From positions 2,170,001 to 2,234,000 of the forward strand of contig NC_014924.1 of NCBI RefSeq assembly GCF_000185965.1: 64,000 bases of DNA. Direction: 5' to 3'. Each line of letters begins with the position of its first letter. Position 1 is the stretch's first letter. The notes under the pieces were generated by a model. It searched no databases, was not told where the DNA came from, and saw only the letters and a list, made by a program, of their open reading frames with translations. The position numbers and the translations under genes are program-made. Origin of the DNA: Pseudoxanthomonas suwonensis 11-1 (GTDB taxonomy: Bacteria; Pseudomonadota; Gammaproteobacteria; Xanthomonadales; Xanthomonadaceae). This document shows, one piece after another, positions 9,067-18,242 of this stretch.

Positions 9067-9657
9067 ATGGAACTGGCCCTGGTCGACTTCGACCACACCG
9101 TCACCACCTGCGACACCTATGGCCGCTTCATGCGCCACGTCGCCACGCCTGAGCAGCTGGCCAGCTCGCGCTGGAGCGTCGGCCCCTGGGTGGCCGGCTA
9201 CCGGCTCGGGCTGGTGTCGGCGTCCGCCCTGCGGGTGCGGGTGACCCGCAAGGTGTTCAACGGCCGCGACGCCGCGGAGATCGCCGCCATCGGCGCGGAC
9301 TACGCCCGCGATGTCCTGCCCCGGGTGGTGCGTCCGGAAATGCTCGGGCGCATCGCCGAGCATCGTGCCCGCGGGCATGAGGTGGTGATCGTGTCGGGCT
9401 CGCTGGACGTCTACCTGGAACCGTGGTGCCGCAGCCACGGCGTGGATTGGATCTGCAATCGCCTGGAAAGCGAGGCCGGCCGGTTGACCGGCCGCTATGC
9501 CGGCGGCGACCGCGGTGCGCACAAGGTCGCCGACATCCGCGCCCGCTACGACCTGTCGCGCTACACCCGGATCCACGCCTACGGCGACAGCAGCGAGGAC
9601 CGGGCGATGCTGGCCCTGGCCCACGAGCGCTGGTGGCGCGGCCAGCGCGTCGCCTGA
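9067..9657 (+). CDS. HAD-IB family phosphatase (phosphoserine phosphatase-like)
   Basis: 196 residues. HAD motif I is DFDHTVT (nucleophile Asp7, acid/base Asp9), motif II is SGS in VVIVSGSLDVYL, and motifs III/IV are the conserved Lys and GDSSED. This is the HAD-IB subfamily, which dephosphorylates small phosphometabolites; the exact substrate cannot be read. The ATG at 9067 is preferred over 9061 because AAGG lies 8 nt upstream of it. Its end is separated by only 10 nt from the stop of a convergent gene. Confidence 0.85.
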   Translation: MELALVDFDHTVTTCDTYGRFMRHVATPEQLASSRWSVGPWVAGYRLGLVSASALRVRVTRKVFNGRDAAEIAAIGADYARDVLPRVVRPEMLGRIAEHRARGHEVVIVSGSLDVYLEPWCRSHGVDWICNRLESEAGRLTGRYAGGDRGAHKVADIRARYDLSRYTRIHAYGDSSEDRAMLALAHERWWRGQRVA

Positions 9658-9667
9658 CTGCCCGGGC

Positions 9668-10132
9668 TCAATCCCCCGGCGCGGGCACCGGCTCGAAACC
9701 CACGGGCACGAAGCGCCCGTCCTCGAACACGAAGTAGTGGCGGCCGTGCCCGCGCGCGGTGTCTAGCCTGCCGTTGAGCACCAGCAGGCGGCTGTCGGCG
9801 CGATAGTCGAGCATCTCGCCCTCGCCCTCCCAGCAGCAGGCCACCGCTGGCAGCACGACAAGCCCGCCGCTGCCGCGGTCGGCGGCCAGCAGGCGCAGGC
9901 AGTCGCTGCCGCAGCCCCACTGCACCAGCACCTGGTCGCCGGCGAAGTCCGGCACGCCGGACAGGGCCTCGCGCAGCACCGGTTCCAGTTCGCGCAGGTT
10001 TGCATCCTCGATGAGCGGCACGACCGGCGCAGCAAACTCCTGCACCTGCACCGGATACGCACCGTGGGATGGCAATTGCGCCACCGCCTGCGCAGCCAGG
10101 ACCGATGCCAATGCCAACATCCACGCCTTCAT
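9668..10132 (-). CDS. Small exported protein of unknown function
   Basis: 154 residues with a signal peptide (about 1-18, [15 protein letters not shown]). The mature protein contains a CGSDC pair and a CCWEGEGEM segment, so disulfide bonding in the periplasm is plausible. I do not recognise a family. It lies between two plus-strand genes (HAD phosphatase and rnfB), so it is a single-gene unit. Codon use matches the neighbours and the frame is clean from ATG to stop, which supports a real gene. Confidence 0.7.
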   Translation of the reverse strand: MKAWMLALASVLAAQAVAQLPSHGAYPVQVQEFAAPVVPLIEDANLRELEPVLREALSGVPDFAGDQVLVQWGCGSDCLRLLAADRGSGGLVVLPAVACCWEGEGEMLDYRADSRLLVLNGRLDTARGHGRHYFVFEDGRFVPVGFEPVPAPGD

Positions 10133-10232
10133 CCGCGTCCCTCCTGGGTTCCGCGACGAGCATCGCCCGCCCGGGAGCGTGTGTACAGGCTACGCAGCGG
10201 CGATAATGCCCGGCCCGCAACGCCGTCCACGC

Positions 10233-10658
10233 ATGCCCTTCCCGCTTCCGCCCCTGGTCGAACGCCTCGACCGCCTGCTGCCGCAGACCCAGTGCGGCCA
10301 GTGCGGCTATCCGGGCTGCCGCCCGTATGCCGAGGCCATGGCCGCCGGCGAGGCCGGGCCGGATCATTGCCCACCCGGCGGCGACGAGGGCGCGCTGGCG
10401 CTGGCGCGGGTGCTGGGCGTGCCGCCCCTGCCCTACGACCGCAGCCGCGGCAGCTGCAAGCCACCGGCGGTGGCGGTGGTCATCGAGGCCGACTGCATCG
10501 GCTGCACCAAGTGCATCCAGGCCTGCCCGGTGGACGCCATCATCGGCGGCGCCAAGCTGATGCACGTGGTGCTGGATCCACTGTGCACCGGCTGCGAGCT
10601 GTGCGTGCCCGCGTGCCCGGTGGACTGCATCGTGATGGAACCGGCGCCGGCGGCCTGA
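10233..10658 (+). CDS. rnfB: RnfB-like iron-sulfur electron transfer protein, soluble form
   Basis: 141 residues. An N-terminal Fe-S domain has Cys21, Cys24, Cys29 and Cys46 (CGQCGYPGC...C), followed by two ferredoxin-type 4Fe-4S motifs, [13 protein letters not shown] and [13 protein letters not shown]. It matches RnfB of the Rnf/RNF-like ferredoxin-NAD reductase but lacks the N-terminal membrane helix, and no rnfA, C, D, G or E lies nearby. Xanthomonadaceae carry this short form close to metG (family knowledge). It probably shuttles electrons in the cytosol; its partner is unknown. A GATAAT hexamer at 10202-10207 is a possible -10 element. Confidence 0.85.
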   Translation: MPFPLPPLVERLDRLLPQTQCGQCGYPGCRPYAEAMAAGEAGPDHCPPGGDEGALALARVLGVPPLPYDRSRGSCKPPAVAVVIEADCIGCTKCIQACPVDAIIGGAKLMHVVLDPLCTGCELCVPACPVDCIVMEPAPAA

Positions 10659-10683
10659 GCGTGGCGCCGCCAGGGTTGTGGCC

Positions 10684-11613
10684 TCAGCGGGCGCGGTCCC
10701 GGCACACGCGCTCGACCTTGTAACCCTTCGCGCGCAGGCGCTCGACCAGGCCATCGGGGCCAAGCAGGTGCAACGCACCCACCACGACCAGGGTGTCCCC
10801 TTCCGGGCGCGCCAGGCGCGCTTCCAGCTGCGGCAGCCAGGCCTCGTTGCGGTCGACGTTGATGCGCCTGTACAGGGCCGGATGCTCGCGCTCCAGGTCC
10901 GCGCCCATCTGCCGCCACAGCGCGTCGCCATCGCCGCTGCGCCAGGCGCGATGCATGGATTCGATCGAGCCAGGCCCGGCCTCGGCCTGGTCCAGCGCCT
11001 GCTCCAGCATCTGCAGCTGCGCGTCCACCGGCATCCCGGACAGGGCGGCGATCTGGGCGGCACCCGTCTCCAACCCGGCGGTGGGCTTGCCGGCGGCGGC
11101 TGCGGCGTCCATCAGGTGCCGGTCCAGGCCCAGTGCCGGATCCAGGCCCTGCTGCTGCAGTTGCAGCAGCGACAGGGTCAGGCCGACGAACCACGGATCG
11201 AAGCCGGACAGCCGCTCCAGCGGCAGGCCCCTGGCATCGGCATATGCGCGCAGGCGCGCCGACAGGCGCGGGCCGAGGTCGCCCTCGAGCGTCCCGGGCC
11301 GCTTACGCTGCGCCGCCTGCACCATGGTGGCCGCCAGCCGGGGCGAGTTCGCCTCGTCCGGCGACAGCTCGAACACCACGCTTCCGGCGCCGGCCAGCGC
11401 CTCCTGCACCTCGCGGGCGACCGGATAGTCGCCCGGGCGCAGCATGTGGAAGGAGCCGAGCAGGTAGACCGCATTGTCCGCGTCGGAGACCTTCCACAGC
11501 AGCGGTTTCGGCGGCGCGGCCAGGGCCTGCAGCGACAGCAGCAATCCCAGCAGCAGCGCCGCCAGGCCGGCGAACCGGCGCGGGCGCGGAACAGCCACCG
11601 CGAGGCGACGCAT
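10684..11613 (-). CDS. TraB/GumN family protein, exported
   Basis: 309 residues starting at the ATG at 11613, which overlaps the DUF1684 stop as TGATG. A signal peptide or anchor (about 8-32) is followed by the family signature LLGSFHMLRPGDYP and a C-terminal VVVGALHLLGPDGLVERL. The family includes Xanthomonas GumN, at the end of the xanthan cluster, and TraB/PrgY; some members are proposed metalloproteases, and the GSFH and GALHLLG motifs carry the histidines. There is no gum cluster here. It is the last gene of the mutL-DUF1684-TraB unit. Confidence 0.88.
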   Translation of the reverse strand: MRRLAVAVPRPRRFAGLAALLLGLLLSLQALAAPPKPLLWKVSDADNAVYLLGSFHMLRPGDYPVAREVQEALAGAGSVVFELSPDEANSPRLAATMVQAAQRKRPGTLEGDLGPRLSARLRAYADARGLPLERLSGFDPWFVGLTLSLLQLQQQGLDPALGLDRHLMDAAAAAGKPTAGLETGAAQIAALSGMPVDAQLQMLEQALDQAEAGPGSIESMHRAWRSGDGDALWRQMGADLEREHPALYRRINVDRNEAWLPQLEARLARPEGDTLVVVGALHLLGPDGLVERLRAKGYKVERVCRDRAR

Positions 11614-12566
11614 CAGTGCACCTTGCCGGTGTAGTTCTTCTCGCCGGCGGTGATGGCCAGGTCCAGCCGGTTCTCCGGCGGCGGCAGCGGGCAGGTGGCG
11701 AACAGGGTGAACGCGCACGGCGGGTTGTAGGCGCGGTTGAAGTCCAGCACCACCTTGCCGCTGGTGCCGGGCCAGGGTGCATCGAGGAAACGCCCGGCCG
11801 GGTAGCTGCCGTGGCCGCTGGTGCGGTCGGCCAGTACGAAGAACAGCCCTTCATCCGGGCCGCCCAGTGCCTCGAGGCGATAGACCTGGCCGTCGCGTTC
11901 GAACTCCACCGCGCCGGGGTTGGGTGATTCGCCCTGGGTGCCGACGATGTCTGCGATCGGCAGGGTCTTGCCCGGCGGATGAGCAATGAAGCGGCCTTCG
12001 ATGCGCCAGGACGGATCGGCTGGCCAGTACTGCAGGCCGGCGAACTGCAGCCGGGTCGGCGCATCGGCGTGGCGCACGCGCAGGGCGTGGCGGTCGCCGC
12101 GCTGGACCAGGTTGAGCTTGCCCTTGCCCTCGTCGAAGCCGATCACCGCCGGCTCCGAGTCGCGGTCGCTGTACAGCCGCGTGCGTCCCTTGAGCGGTTC
12201 GTCGTTGAGTGTCAGTTCGACGCCCTGCTCCGGCTCGAACCAGTAACGGCCCTGGCCGTCGCGGGTCACCAGGCCCATGCGCGCCGGGCCGAAGGCCATG
12301 CGCATGGTGTTGCCGATGCGCTCGCCGCTGCCGATGTAGTGCGCCTTGAGCTCGAGCCAGTGCAGGCCGACCAGGCTGGTCCAGCCATCCGGGCGCAGCA
12401 GTTCCTCCAGGCGCTGGTCGCGCCACTTCTGCTCCTCGGCCTGGAACGCCCTGTTGGCTGCCGCCAGCGCCGCGTCGTCGGCACCGGCGCCCTGGCCATC
12501 GCCGCCACCGCAGCCCGCGGCCAGCACCAGCAGCGCAGCCATCCCCATGGCCCGCGCCAACCTCAT
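11613..12566 (-). CDS. DUF1684 family lipoprotein
   Basis: 317 residues. The ATG at 12566 overlaps the mutL stop as ATGA and has GAGGGG just upstream. The N-terminus is a lipoprotein signal with lipobox LAAGC (Cys19). The remainder has DUF1684 features: W(R)[18 protein letters not shown] near the start, [18 protein letters not shown] and [17 protein letters not shown] near the end. The family function is not established; the conserved Asn-Pro-Pro-Cys-Ala region is the likely active or ligand site by conservation only. The protein is tightly coupled with mutL upstream and the TraB/GumN gene downstream. Confidence 0.9.
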   Translation of the reverse strand: MRLARAMGMAALLVLAAGCGGGDGQGAGADDAALAAANRAFQAEEQKWRDQRLEELLRPDGWTSLVGLHWLELKAHYIGSGERIGNTMRMAFGPARMGLVTRDGQGRYWFEPEQGVELTLNDEPLKGRTRLYSDRDSEPAVIGFDEGKGKLNLVQRGDRHALRVRHADAPTRLQFAGLQYWPADPSWRIEGRFIAHPPGKTLPIADIVGTQGESPNPGAVEFERDGQVYRLEALGGPDEGLFFVLADRTSGHGSYPAGRFLDAPWPGTSGKVVLDFNRAYNPPCAFTLFATCPLPPPENRLDLAITAGEKNYTGKVH

Positions 12567-14416
12567 CTTCCCCTCAGGAACCATCGATCGATCTCCCCCA
12601 GACTGAAGCGCGCCCAGGTCGGGCGGCCGTGGTTGCATTGCCCGGAACGCTCGGTGGCTTCCATGTCACGCAACAGGGCGTTCATTTCCGGAATGGTCAG
12701 GCGCCGGTTGGCGCGCACCGCGCCATGACAGGCCATGGTCGAAAGCAGCTCGTCGCGCGCGGCGGCCACCCGGCGGGTGGCGCCGTGCTCGCGCAGGTCG
12801 GCCAGCACGTCGCGCAGCAGCGCCTCGGGATCGGCATGCGCGAGCAGCGCCGGCACGCTGCGCACGGCCAGGGTCTGCGGGCCGCTGCGGGTGACCTCGA
12901 AGCCGAGCTGGACCAGGGTCTCCGACTCGCGTTCGGCGACGTCGGCATCGCGCTCGCCCACCGCCAGCGACAGCGGCACCAGCAGCGGCTGTGCGCGCAG
13001 GCCGATGCCGTCGTGCGCGGTCTTCAGCCGCTCGTAGCCGATGCGCTCGTGGGCGGCGTGCATGTCCACCACCACCAGGCCCTCGGCGTTCTCGGCAAGG
13101 ATGTAGATGCCGTGCAGCTGCGCGATGGCGTAGCCCAGCGGTGGCACCTCGCCCTGGGCTTCAGGCAGCGCCATGTCCTGGCGCGGCAGCACCGGCATGG
13201 CCGAGGCGCCGGAGCTGTTGCCCGGCTCGCCATACAGCGCGGCATATGCGCCCGCGGCCTCGTCCACGCGCAGGCCCAGCGGCTGCGGGGCCGGTGTCCA
13301 CGGCACGAAGGGACGCGCGCCGGCACCGTTGTCCAGCGGCGACGGTGCGGCGGAGGCGGAGGGCTGCCAGCCCATCGGCGCCTGCCCCGGCATCGCGCTG
13401 GCGGCCACGCCGGTCTCGACGCCGGCGCGGGTCTGCGCCAGCGCTTCCTGCAGGGTGCGGAACACGAAGTCGTGGATCAGGCGCGCGTCGCGGAAGCGCA
13501 CCTCGTGCTTGGCCGGATGCACGTTGACGTCGACCCGGGTCGGATCGAGTTCCAGGAACAGCACGTAGGCCGGCTGGCGGCCGTGGTAGAGCACGTCCTG
13601 GTAGGCCAGCTTCACCGCGTGGGCGACGCTGCGGTCGCGCACCGCGCGGCCGTTGACGTACAGGTACTGCTGGTCGGCGCTGGCTCGCGAGTAGTGCGGC
13701 TGCGCGATCCAGCCATGCAGGCGCAGGCCGGCGCCGCTGTGGTCGATGCGCAGGGCGCTGCGGGCGAAGTCCTCGCCCAGGGTCTCGCCCAGGCGCGCCG
13801 CCGCGTCCAGGTCGCCGGCGCGGTAGCGGCGCGAGGGCTTGCCGTTATGGCTGACCCGCAGCTCGACATCCGGACGGGCCAGCGCCAGCGAGCGCAGCCA
13901 TTCCTCGATATGGCCCAGCTCGGTGCGCTCGGCGCGCAGGAACTTGCGCCGTGCTGGCACGTTGTAGAACAGCTCGCGCACTTCGACCGTGGTGCCCGGC
14001 GCGTGCGCCTTGGGCACGATCTCGCCGACCCGGCCACCGTCCACGTGCAGCGCGGCGCCGTGTTCGGCATCGCGCGGCCGCGAGGCCAGCATGAAGCGGC
14101 TGACCGAGGCGATCGAGGGCAGCGCCTCGCCGCGGAAGCCGAGCGTGGCCACCGCCTCGAGGTCGTCGAGCGAGGCGATCTTGCTGGTGGCGTGGCGGCT
14201 GATCGCCAGCGGCAGTTCCTCCGGCGGGATGCCGCCGCCATCGTCGCGGATCCGGATCAGGCGGATGCCGCCCTCCTCCAGGTCGATGTCGACCCGCGTC
14301 GCGCCAGCGTCCAGCGCGTTCTCCACCAGCTCCTTGACCACCGAGGCCGGGCGTTCGACCACCTCGCCGGCGGCAATCTGGTTGATCAGGGTGTCGGGAA
14401 GCGGTCGGATCGGCAC
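12563..14416 (-). CDS. mutL: DNA mismatch repair protein MutL
   Basis: 617 residues from a GTG at 14416. This start gives the family N-terminus [17 protein letters not shown]; longer versions add an unlikely leader. GHKL ATPase motifs are present ([30 protein letters not shown]). The C-terminal domain keeps an endonuclease-type motif, [12 protein letters not shown] at 451-462 (consensus DQHA-x2-E-x4-E, Gln replaced by Met), plus ACHGAVRAN and CNHGRPTW metal-site motifs. It therefore probably nicks DNA, unlike E. coli MutL. Between the domains lies a Pro/Ala-rich linker. It acts with MutS in mismatch correction. Confidence 0.96.
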   Translation of the reverse strand: MPIRPLPDTLINQIAAGEVVERPASVVKELVENALDAGATRVDIDLEEGGIRLIRIRDDGGGIPPEELPLAISRHATSKIASLDDLEAVATLGFRGEALPSIASVSRFMLASRPRDAEHGAALHVDGGRVGEIVPKAHAPGTTVEVRELFYNVPARRKFLRAERTELGHIEEWLRSLALARPDVELRVSHNGKPSRRYRAGDLDAAARLGETLGEDFARSALRIDHSGAGLRLHGWIAQPHYSRASADQQYLYVNGRAVRDRSVAHAVKLAYQDVLYHGRQPAYVLFLELDPTRVDVNVHPAKHEVRFRDARLIHDFVFRTLQEALAQTRAGVETGVAASAMPGQAPMGWQPSASAAPSPLDNGAGARPFVPWTPAPQPLGLRVDEAAGAYAALYGEPGNSSGASAMPVLPRQDMALPEAQGEVPPLGYAIAQLHGIYILAENAEGLVVVDMHAAHERIGYERLKTAHDGIGLRAQPLLVPLSLAVGERDADVAERESETLVQLGFEVTRSGPQTLAVRSVPALLAHADPEALLRDVLADLREHGATRRVAAARDELLSTMACHGAVRANRRLTIPEMNALLRDMEATERSGQCNHGRPTWARFSLGEIDRWFLRGR

Positions 14417-14500
14417 GGCATCACGGCGGCACGCGGCCGTCAGGAGAATCAGGCGTGATGATAGCCGCCGCGGTGGCGGCACGCCGGCCCGGCGTATGGA

Positions 14501-16120
14501 TCAGGGCGTGCCGCCGGTCCCGCTTGCGGCGACCAGGTCGGCCTCGGCACGCATCGCGAACAGCGTGCCCGGCGGCGGCTGCCGGCTGAAGTAGGTGGTG
14601 ATGCCGTCGAGCACGGCGCCAGCCACCTTGCGCTGGAACGATGGATCGACCAGGCGCGCCTCCTCCTCCGCATTGGAGATGAAGGCGGTCTCGACCAGCA
14701 TCGCCGGCATGTCCGAGGTGCGCAGCACCGCGAAGTTGGCGCGCTCGATGTTCGGCTTGTGGTTGTTGCCCACGCGCTTGAGGCCACCAAGCACGTGCAC
14801 CGCCGCGTCCTCGGAGGCACGCATGTGGCCGCTCTGGGCCAGGTCCAGGAGCACGTTCGCGAGCACGGCCTCGGTCTGCTGCAGGCGCACGCCACCGACC
14901 AGGTCGGCCGCGTTCTCCTTGTCCGCCAGCCAGCGCGCACGCTGCGAGGACGCGCCCTTGGTGGAGAGCACGTACACCGAGGAGCCGCGTGCGTTGCGGT
15001 TCTCGGCCGCGTCGGCGTGGATCGAGATGAAGATGTCGGCCTTGGCCGCACGTGCGCGCTGGGCGCGCATGGGCAGCGGGATGAACACGTCGCTGTCGCG
15101 CACCAGGAAGGCCTTCAGCCCGGGCGTGGCGTTGACCTGGCGCGCCAGCTCGCGCGCCATGGCCAGGGTCACGTCCTTCTCGCGCTTGCCGGTCGGACCG
15201 ACGGCGCCGGGATCCTGGCCGCCATGGCCGGCGTCTATCGCCACGACCAGCGGCCGCGCCGAGGAGGCATTGGGCAGCGCGCGCACCGGCGCCGGGGCGG
15301 CGGCGACGCTCTCCGTATCCGGGGTCGCAGTGGCCGGGGTCGCGGGCGAAGTGGAAGCAGGAGACGGGGCCGATGCCACGCTGGCGCCAGCACGACCCTC
15401 GAGGATCGCCTGCGGCGACACGCCGGGCGCAGCAGGCGCAGTCGCGGTGGTCGACCCAGGCGTCGAGGCGGCGGGCACGACCGCCTGCGCGGCCGGCGGG
15501 TTCGCACGGCCGGCCTGCACCACCTGCGCGGTCAGCAGGGCGGTGGCACGCGCGGCTTCGGCACGGGCATCGGCATCGCTGGCCGCGGTGTTACTGGCGG
15601 TAGCGGTGGCGGGAACCGGGCTGGTGGTGGCTGGCGCCGTAGCGGCACCTGTCGCGGCGCCGGCGGCGGCGGTAGCCCGGGCAGCCGCGGTGGCCGTCGC
15701 CGCCGGTCGGGCCGGTCCATCGCCGGGCCATTCGATCACCAGGCGGGCGCCGCCCGGCATGGATTCGGTGCGCACCGGCAGGCTGGCCACGGGCTCGGCC
15801 AGCTCGAAAACGATGCGGTAGGTGCCAGGCACCGGCTGGCCGGTGCGCACGCCGGTCACCAGACCGGTGGGCGCGGGCAGCTTGAGGCCGGCAGCGGCAT
15901 GGGACTCGGGCAGATCCACCACCAGGCGGTGGGGGCCGGCCAGGGTCATGGTCTTGAACTCGCCAGCGCCCTGCAGCTGGACCTCGGCACGGGTGCCGGT
16001 GGCGCCCTGCTGCAGGCTCAGGCCCTTGATCTCGCCGGCCAGCGCCTCGCCCACGCAGCCGGCCGCGGCGAGCGCGAGGCCCGCCGCCAGCACGCCGATT
16101 CGGGCGACCAGATGGCACAT
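14501..16120 (-). CDS. amiC: N-acetylmuramoyl-L-alanine amidase with AMIN domain
   Basis: 539 residues, exported. It cleaves the bond between MurNAc and the stem peptide to split septal peptidoglycan during cell separation. A signal peptide (1-28) with a Cys near LAAAGC is followed by an AMIN domain (about 30-140) that targets the septum, a long low-complexity Ala/Thr/Pro linker (about 145-290), and an Amidase_3 domain with zinc-binding IDAGHGGQDPGA, SIHADA and the catalytic Glu in MLVETAFISN. The linker is longer than in E. coli AmiC. Whether it is AmiB- or AmiC-type is not resolved. It ends 85 bp before mutL. Confidence 0.93.
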   Translation of the reverse strand: MCHLVARIGVLAAGLALAAAGCVGEALAGEIKGLSLQQGATGTRAEVQLQGAGEFKTMTLAGPHRLVVDLPESHAAAGLKLPAPTGLVTGVRTGQPVPGTYRIVFELAEPVASLPVRTESMPGGARLVIEWPGDGPARPAATATAAARATAAAGAATGAATAPATTSPVPATATASNTAASDADARAEAARATALLTAQVVQAGRANPPAAQAVVPAASTPGSTTATAPAAPGVSPQAILEGRAGASVASAPSPASTSPATPATATPDTESVAAAPAPVRALPNASSARPLVVAIDAGHGGQDPGAVGPTGKREKDVTLAMARELARQVNATPGLKAFLVRDSDVFIPLPMRAQRARAAKADIFISIHADAAENRNARGSSVYVLSTKGASSQRARWLADKENAADLVGGVRLQQTEAVLANVLLDLAQSGHMRASEDAAVHVLGGLKRVGNNHKPNIERANFAVLRTSDMPAMLVETAFISNAEEEARLVDPSFQRKVAGAVLDGITTYFSRQPPPGTLFAMRAEADLVAASGTGGTP

Positions 16121-16201
16121 GGGCCGGATTCAACCATCTGCCCGCGTGCATTGCAAGTGAAATTCCCTTATGAATCCGCCACCTGGGGAACCTTCTTGCG
16201 A

Positions 16202-16678
16202 TCAACCGGCAGGAAGAGGCTGCAACCGCCCATTCAGGTCGAGCCCGGCCAGCCAGTTGTGGCCCGCCTGGCTCAGCGCCTCCAGCCGCGCGGTACGTCC
16301 TGTCCCGGCAACCGCCAGATGCACGGCCAGGTCGGCTTTTGGCAGGGCACCGAGGCCGCGCTCGGGCCACTCGACCAGCCACAGCGTGGCCTCGTCGCCG
16401 TCCAGGCCAAGGAAATCCAGTTCGCCGGCATCGGCTATGCGGTAGAGGTCCAGGTGCCAGGCCTCGCCACCGGCAACCGGATAGCGCTCGACCAGGGTGT
16501 AGGTGGGACTGCGGACCGGCCCCTGTACGCCCAGGGCGCGCAGCAGGGCGCGCGCCAGGCTCGACTTGCCGGCGCCAAGGTCGCCATGCAGGTGGACCAC
16601 CGCACGCGGCGGCCGGCTCGCGGCCAGGGCGTGGCCCAGTTCGTCGGTGGCCTCGGGGCCGGGAAGTTCGATCTGCAT
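16202..16678 (-). CDS. tsaE: tRNA threonylcarbamoyladenosine biosynthesis ATPase TsaE
   Basis: 158 residues. With TsaB and TsaD it makes the t6A37 modification on tRNAs reading ANN codons. The P-loop is GDLGAGKSSLARAL; the family SPTYTLVERY and LDLYRI segments and the C-terminal WLVEWPERG are all present. The ATG at 16678 overlaps the stop of the upstream nnr gene as TGATG. The nnr-tsaE-amiC-mutL order is conserved in many gammaproteobacteria, including E. coli yjeF-yjeE-amiB-mutL. Confidence 0.96.
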   Translation of the reverse strand: MQIELPGPEATDELGHALAASRPPRAVVHLHGDLGAGKSSLARALLRALGVQGPVRSPTYTLVERYPVAGGEAWHLDLYRIADAGELDFLGLDGDEATLWLVEWPERGLGALPKADLAVHLAVAGTGRTARLEALSQAGHNWLAGLDLNGRLQPLPAG

Positions 16679-18183
16679 CAGGAAACTGCCTGCGAAGAAG
16701 GGGGATTGGCCAACCGCCGCAGCCACGGCAGCAGGTCGGACGGCAGCAGGCCGCGCTGGCCGCCCTCGCCTGCCGCGGCGTCGCCGGCGAGGCCGTGCAA
16801 CAGGGCGCCGGCACATGCAGCCTGGAACGCGTCCAGGCCCTGCGCACGCATCGCGGCGATGGTGCCGGTGAGCAGGTCGCCCATGCCGCCGGTAGCCATG
16901 CCCGGATTGCCGGCATCCAGCACGCAGGGCAGCTCGCCCGGCGCGGCGATGATCGAGCCGGCACCCTTGAGCACCACCACGCACTGGTAGCGCTGCGCGA
17001 GTGCGGAAGCCGCTGCATGACGGTCGGCCTGCACCTCGGCGATGCTGCTGCCGAGCAGGCGAGCAGCCTCGCCCGGATGCGGGGTGAGGATCGCGTCGCC
17101 CGGCTGCACCGGCGCTTCGGCCAGCAGGTTCAGCGCATCGGCATCAAGCACGCGTGGCAGCGCGCTTTCGAGCACCTTGCGGTAGAGCGGCGCGCCCCAC
17201 CATGAGCTGCGGCCGAGGCCCGGGCCGCAGGCGATCACGCTGGCGCGGCCGAGCAATGGCACCAGCGCGTCGGCATCCTCCACCGCATGCACCATCGCCT
17301 CCGGGCGTCGCGCCAGCAGTGCGGTCACGTGCGCTTCGCGGGTCGCGGCGCTGGCGAGTCCGGCACCGCTGCGCAGGGCGGCTTCCACCGCCAGCAGCAC
17401 CGCGCCACCGCCACCATGGTCGCCACCGACACAAAGCACGTGTCCGGAGCGGCCCTTGTGGCTGTCGCGCAGGCGCGGCGGCAACCACTGGCCCAGCGCG
17501 GAGGCATCGAGCAGGCGTGCGCAGGGCGAGGCATGTTCCGCGTAATCGGCGGCATCGACCTGCAGCGTGTCCAGCAGCAGCTCGCCCACATGGTCCAGCG
17601 CTGTACCGGTACGAAGACCGGCGTGGTGGACGATGAATTGCAGGGTGCATTCCGCACGCAGGGCGACACCGGGCGCGCTGCCGCGGTCCGCGTCGATGCC
17701 CGAGGGCACGTCGAGCGCGAACACCGGCGCCTGCGCGGCATCCAGCGCTTCGACCAGGGCGGCCAGCGACGTGCGAGGCGCCGACGCCAAGCCGATGCCC
17801 AGCAGCGCATCGACCAGCACGTCGGCCTCATCCAGCGCGCAGGGAAAACCTTTACTGGTGCCGCCCGCAGCCGCGTAGTCGGCGGCCGCGCGCAGCGCCA
17901 GCGGCGTACGTGGCTCCACACCTTCCGGCAGCACCACGCGGACATCGAACCCGGCTTGCAGCGCGAGCCGGGCCAGCACGAAGCCGTCGCCGCCGTTGTT
18001 GCCGCCACCACAGGCAACCACGATCCGTCGCGCCCGGGGCCAGCGTTCGCGAAGTACCCGCCAGGCGGCCGCACCGGCGCGCTGCATCAGCACATAGCCG
18101 TCGCCTCCGAGCATGGCGGTGGCCTCCTGGTCGATCCGGCGGGCGGCGCGCGTGTCGAACAGCAGGGTGGCGGTCGTAGGCAT
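16678..18183 (-). CDS. nnr: Bifunctional NAD(P)H-hydrate epimerase / ADP-dependent NAD(P)H-hydrate dehydratase
   Basis: 501 residues. It repairs hydrated NADH and NADPH: the N-terminal YjeF_N domain (about 1-215) epimerises the R form, and the C-terminal YjeF_C kinase-like domain (about 225-500) dehydrates the S form using ADP. Visible motifs are ACGGGNNGGDGFVLAR in the epimerase, and GHVLCVGGDHG, LTPHPGEAARLL and GNPGMATGGMGDLLTG in the dehydratase. The gene is translationally coupled to tsaE. It is divergent from queG, with 59 bp between the starts. Confidence 0.96.
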   Translation of the reverse strand: MPTTATLLFDTRAARRIDQEATAMLGGDGYVLMQRAGAAAWRVLRERWPRARRIVVACGGGNNGGDGFVLARLALQAGFDVRVVLPEGVEPRTPLALRAAADYAAAGGTSKGFPCALDEADVLVDALLGIGLASAPRTSLAALVEALDAAQAPVFALDVPSGIDADRGSAPGVALRAECTLQFIVHHAGLRTGTALDHVGELLLDTLQVDAADYAEHASPCARLLDASALGQWLPPRLRDSHKGRSGHVLCVGGDHGGGGAVLLAVEAALRSGAGLASAATREAHVTALLARRPEAMVHAVEDADALVPLLGRASVIACGPGLGRSSWWGAPLYRKVLESALPRVLDADALNLLAEAPVQPGDAILTPHPGEAARLLGSSIAEVQADRHAAASALAQRYQCVVVLKGAGSIIAAPGELPCVLDAGNPGMATGGMGDLLTGTIAAMRAQGLDAFQAACAGALLHGLAGDAAAGEGGQRGLLPSDLLPWLRRLANPPSSQAVS

Positions 18184-18230
18184 GGGCCAATTCTAAGCCC
18201 GCGCCAGGGCCGGCGTTGGCGGGCGGCTCC

Positions 18231-18236
18231 TATAAT
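18231..18236 (+). promoter_or_regulatory. TATAAT -10 element for queG, predicting a leaderless mRNA
   Basis: A perfect TATAAT ends 6 nt before the queG ATG at 18243, so the expected transcription start falls on or next to the ATG and leaves no room for a ribosome-binding site. No convincing -35 element is seen at 16-18 bp spacing. Confidence 0.45.
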
Positions 18237-18242
18237 CGGGGC

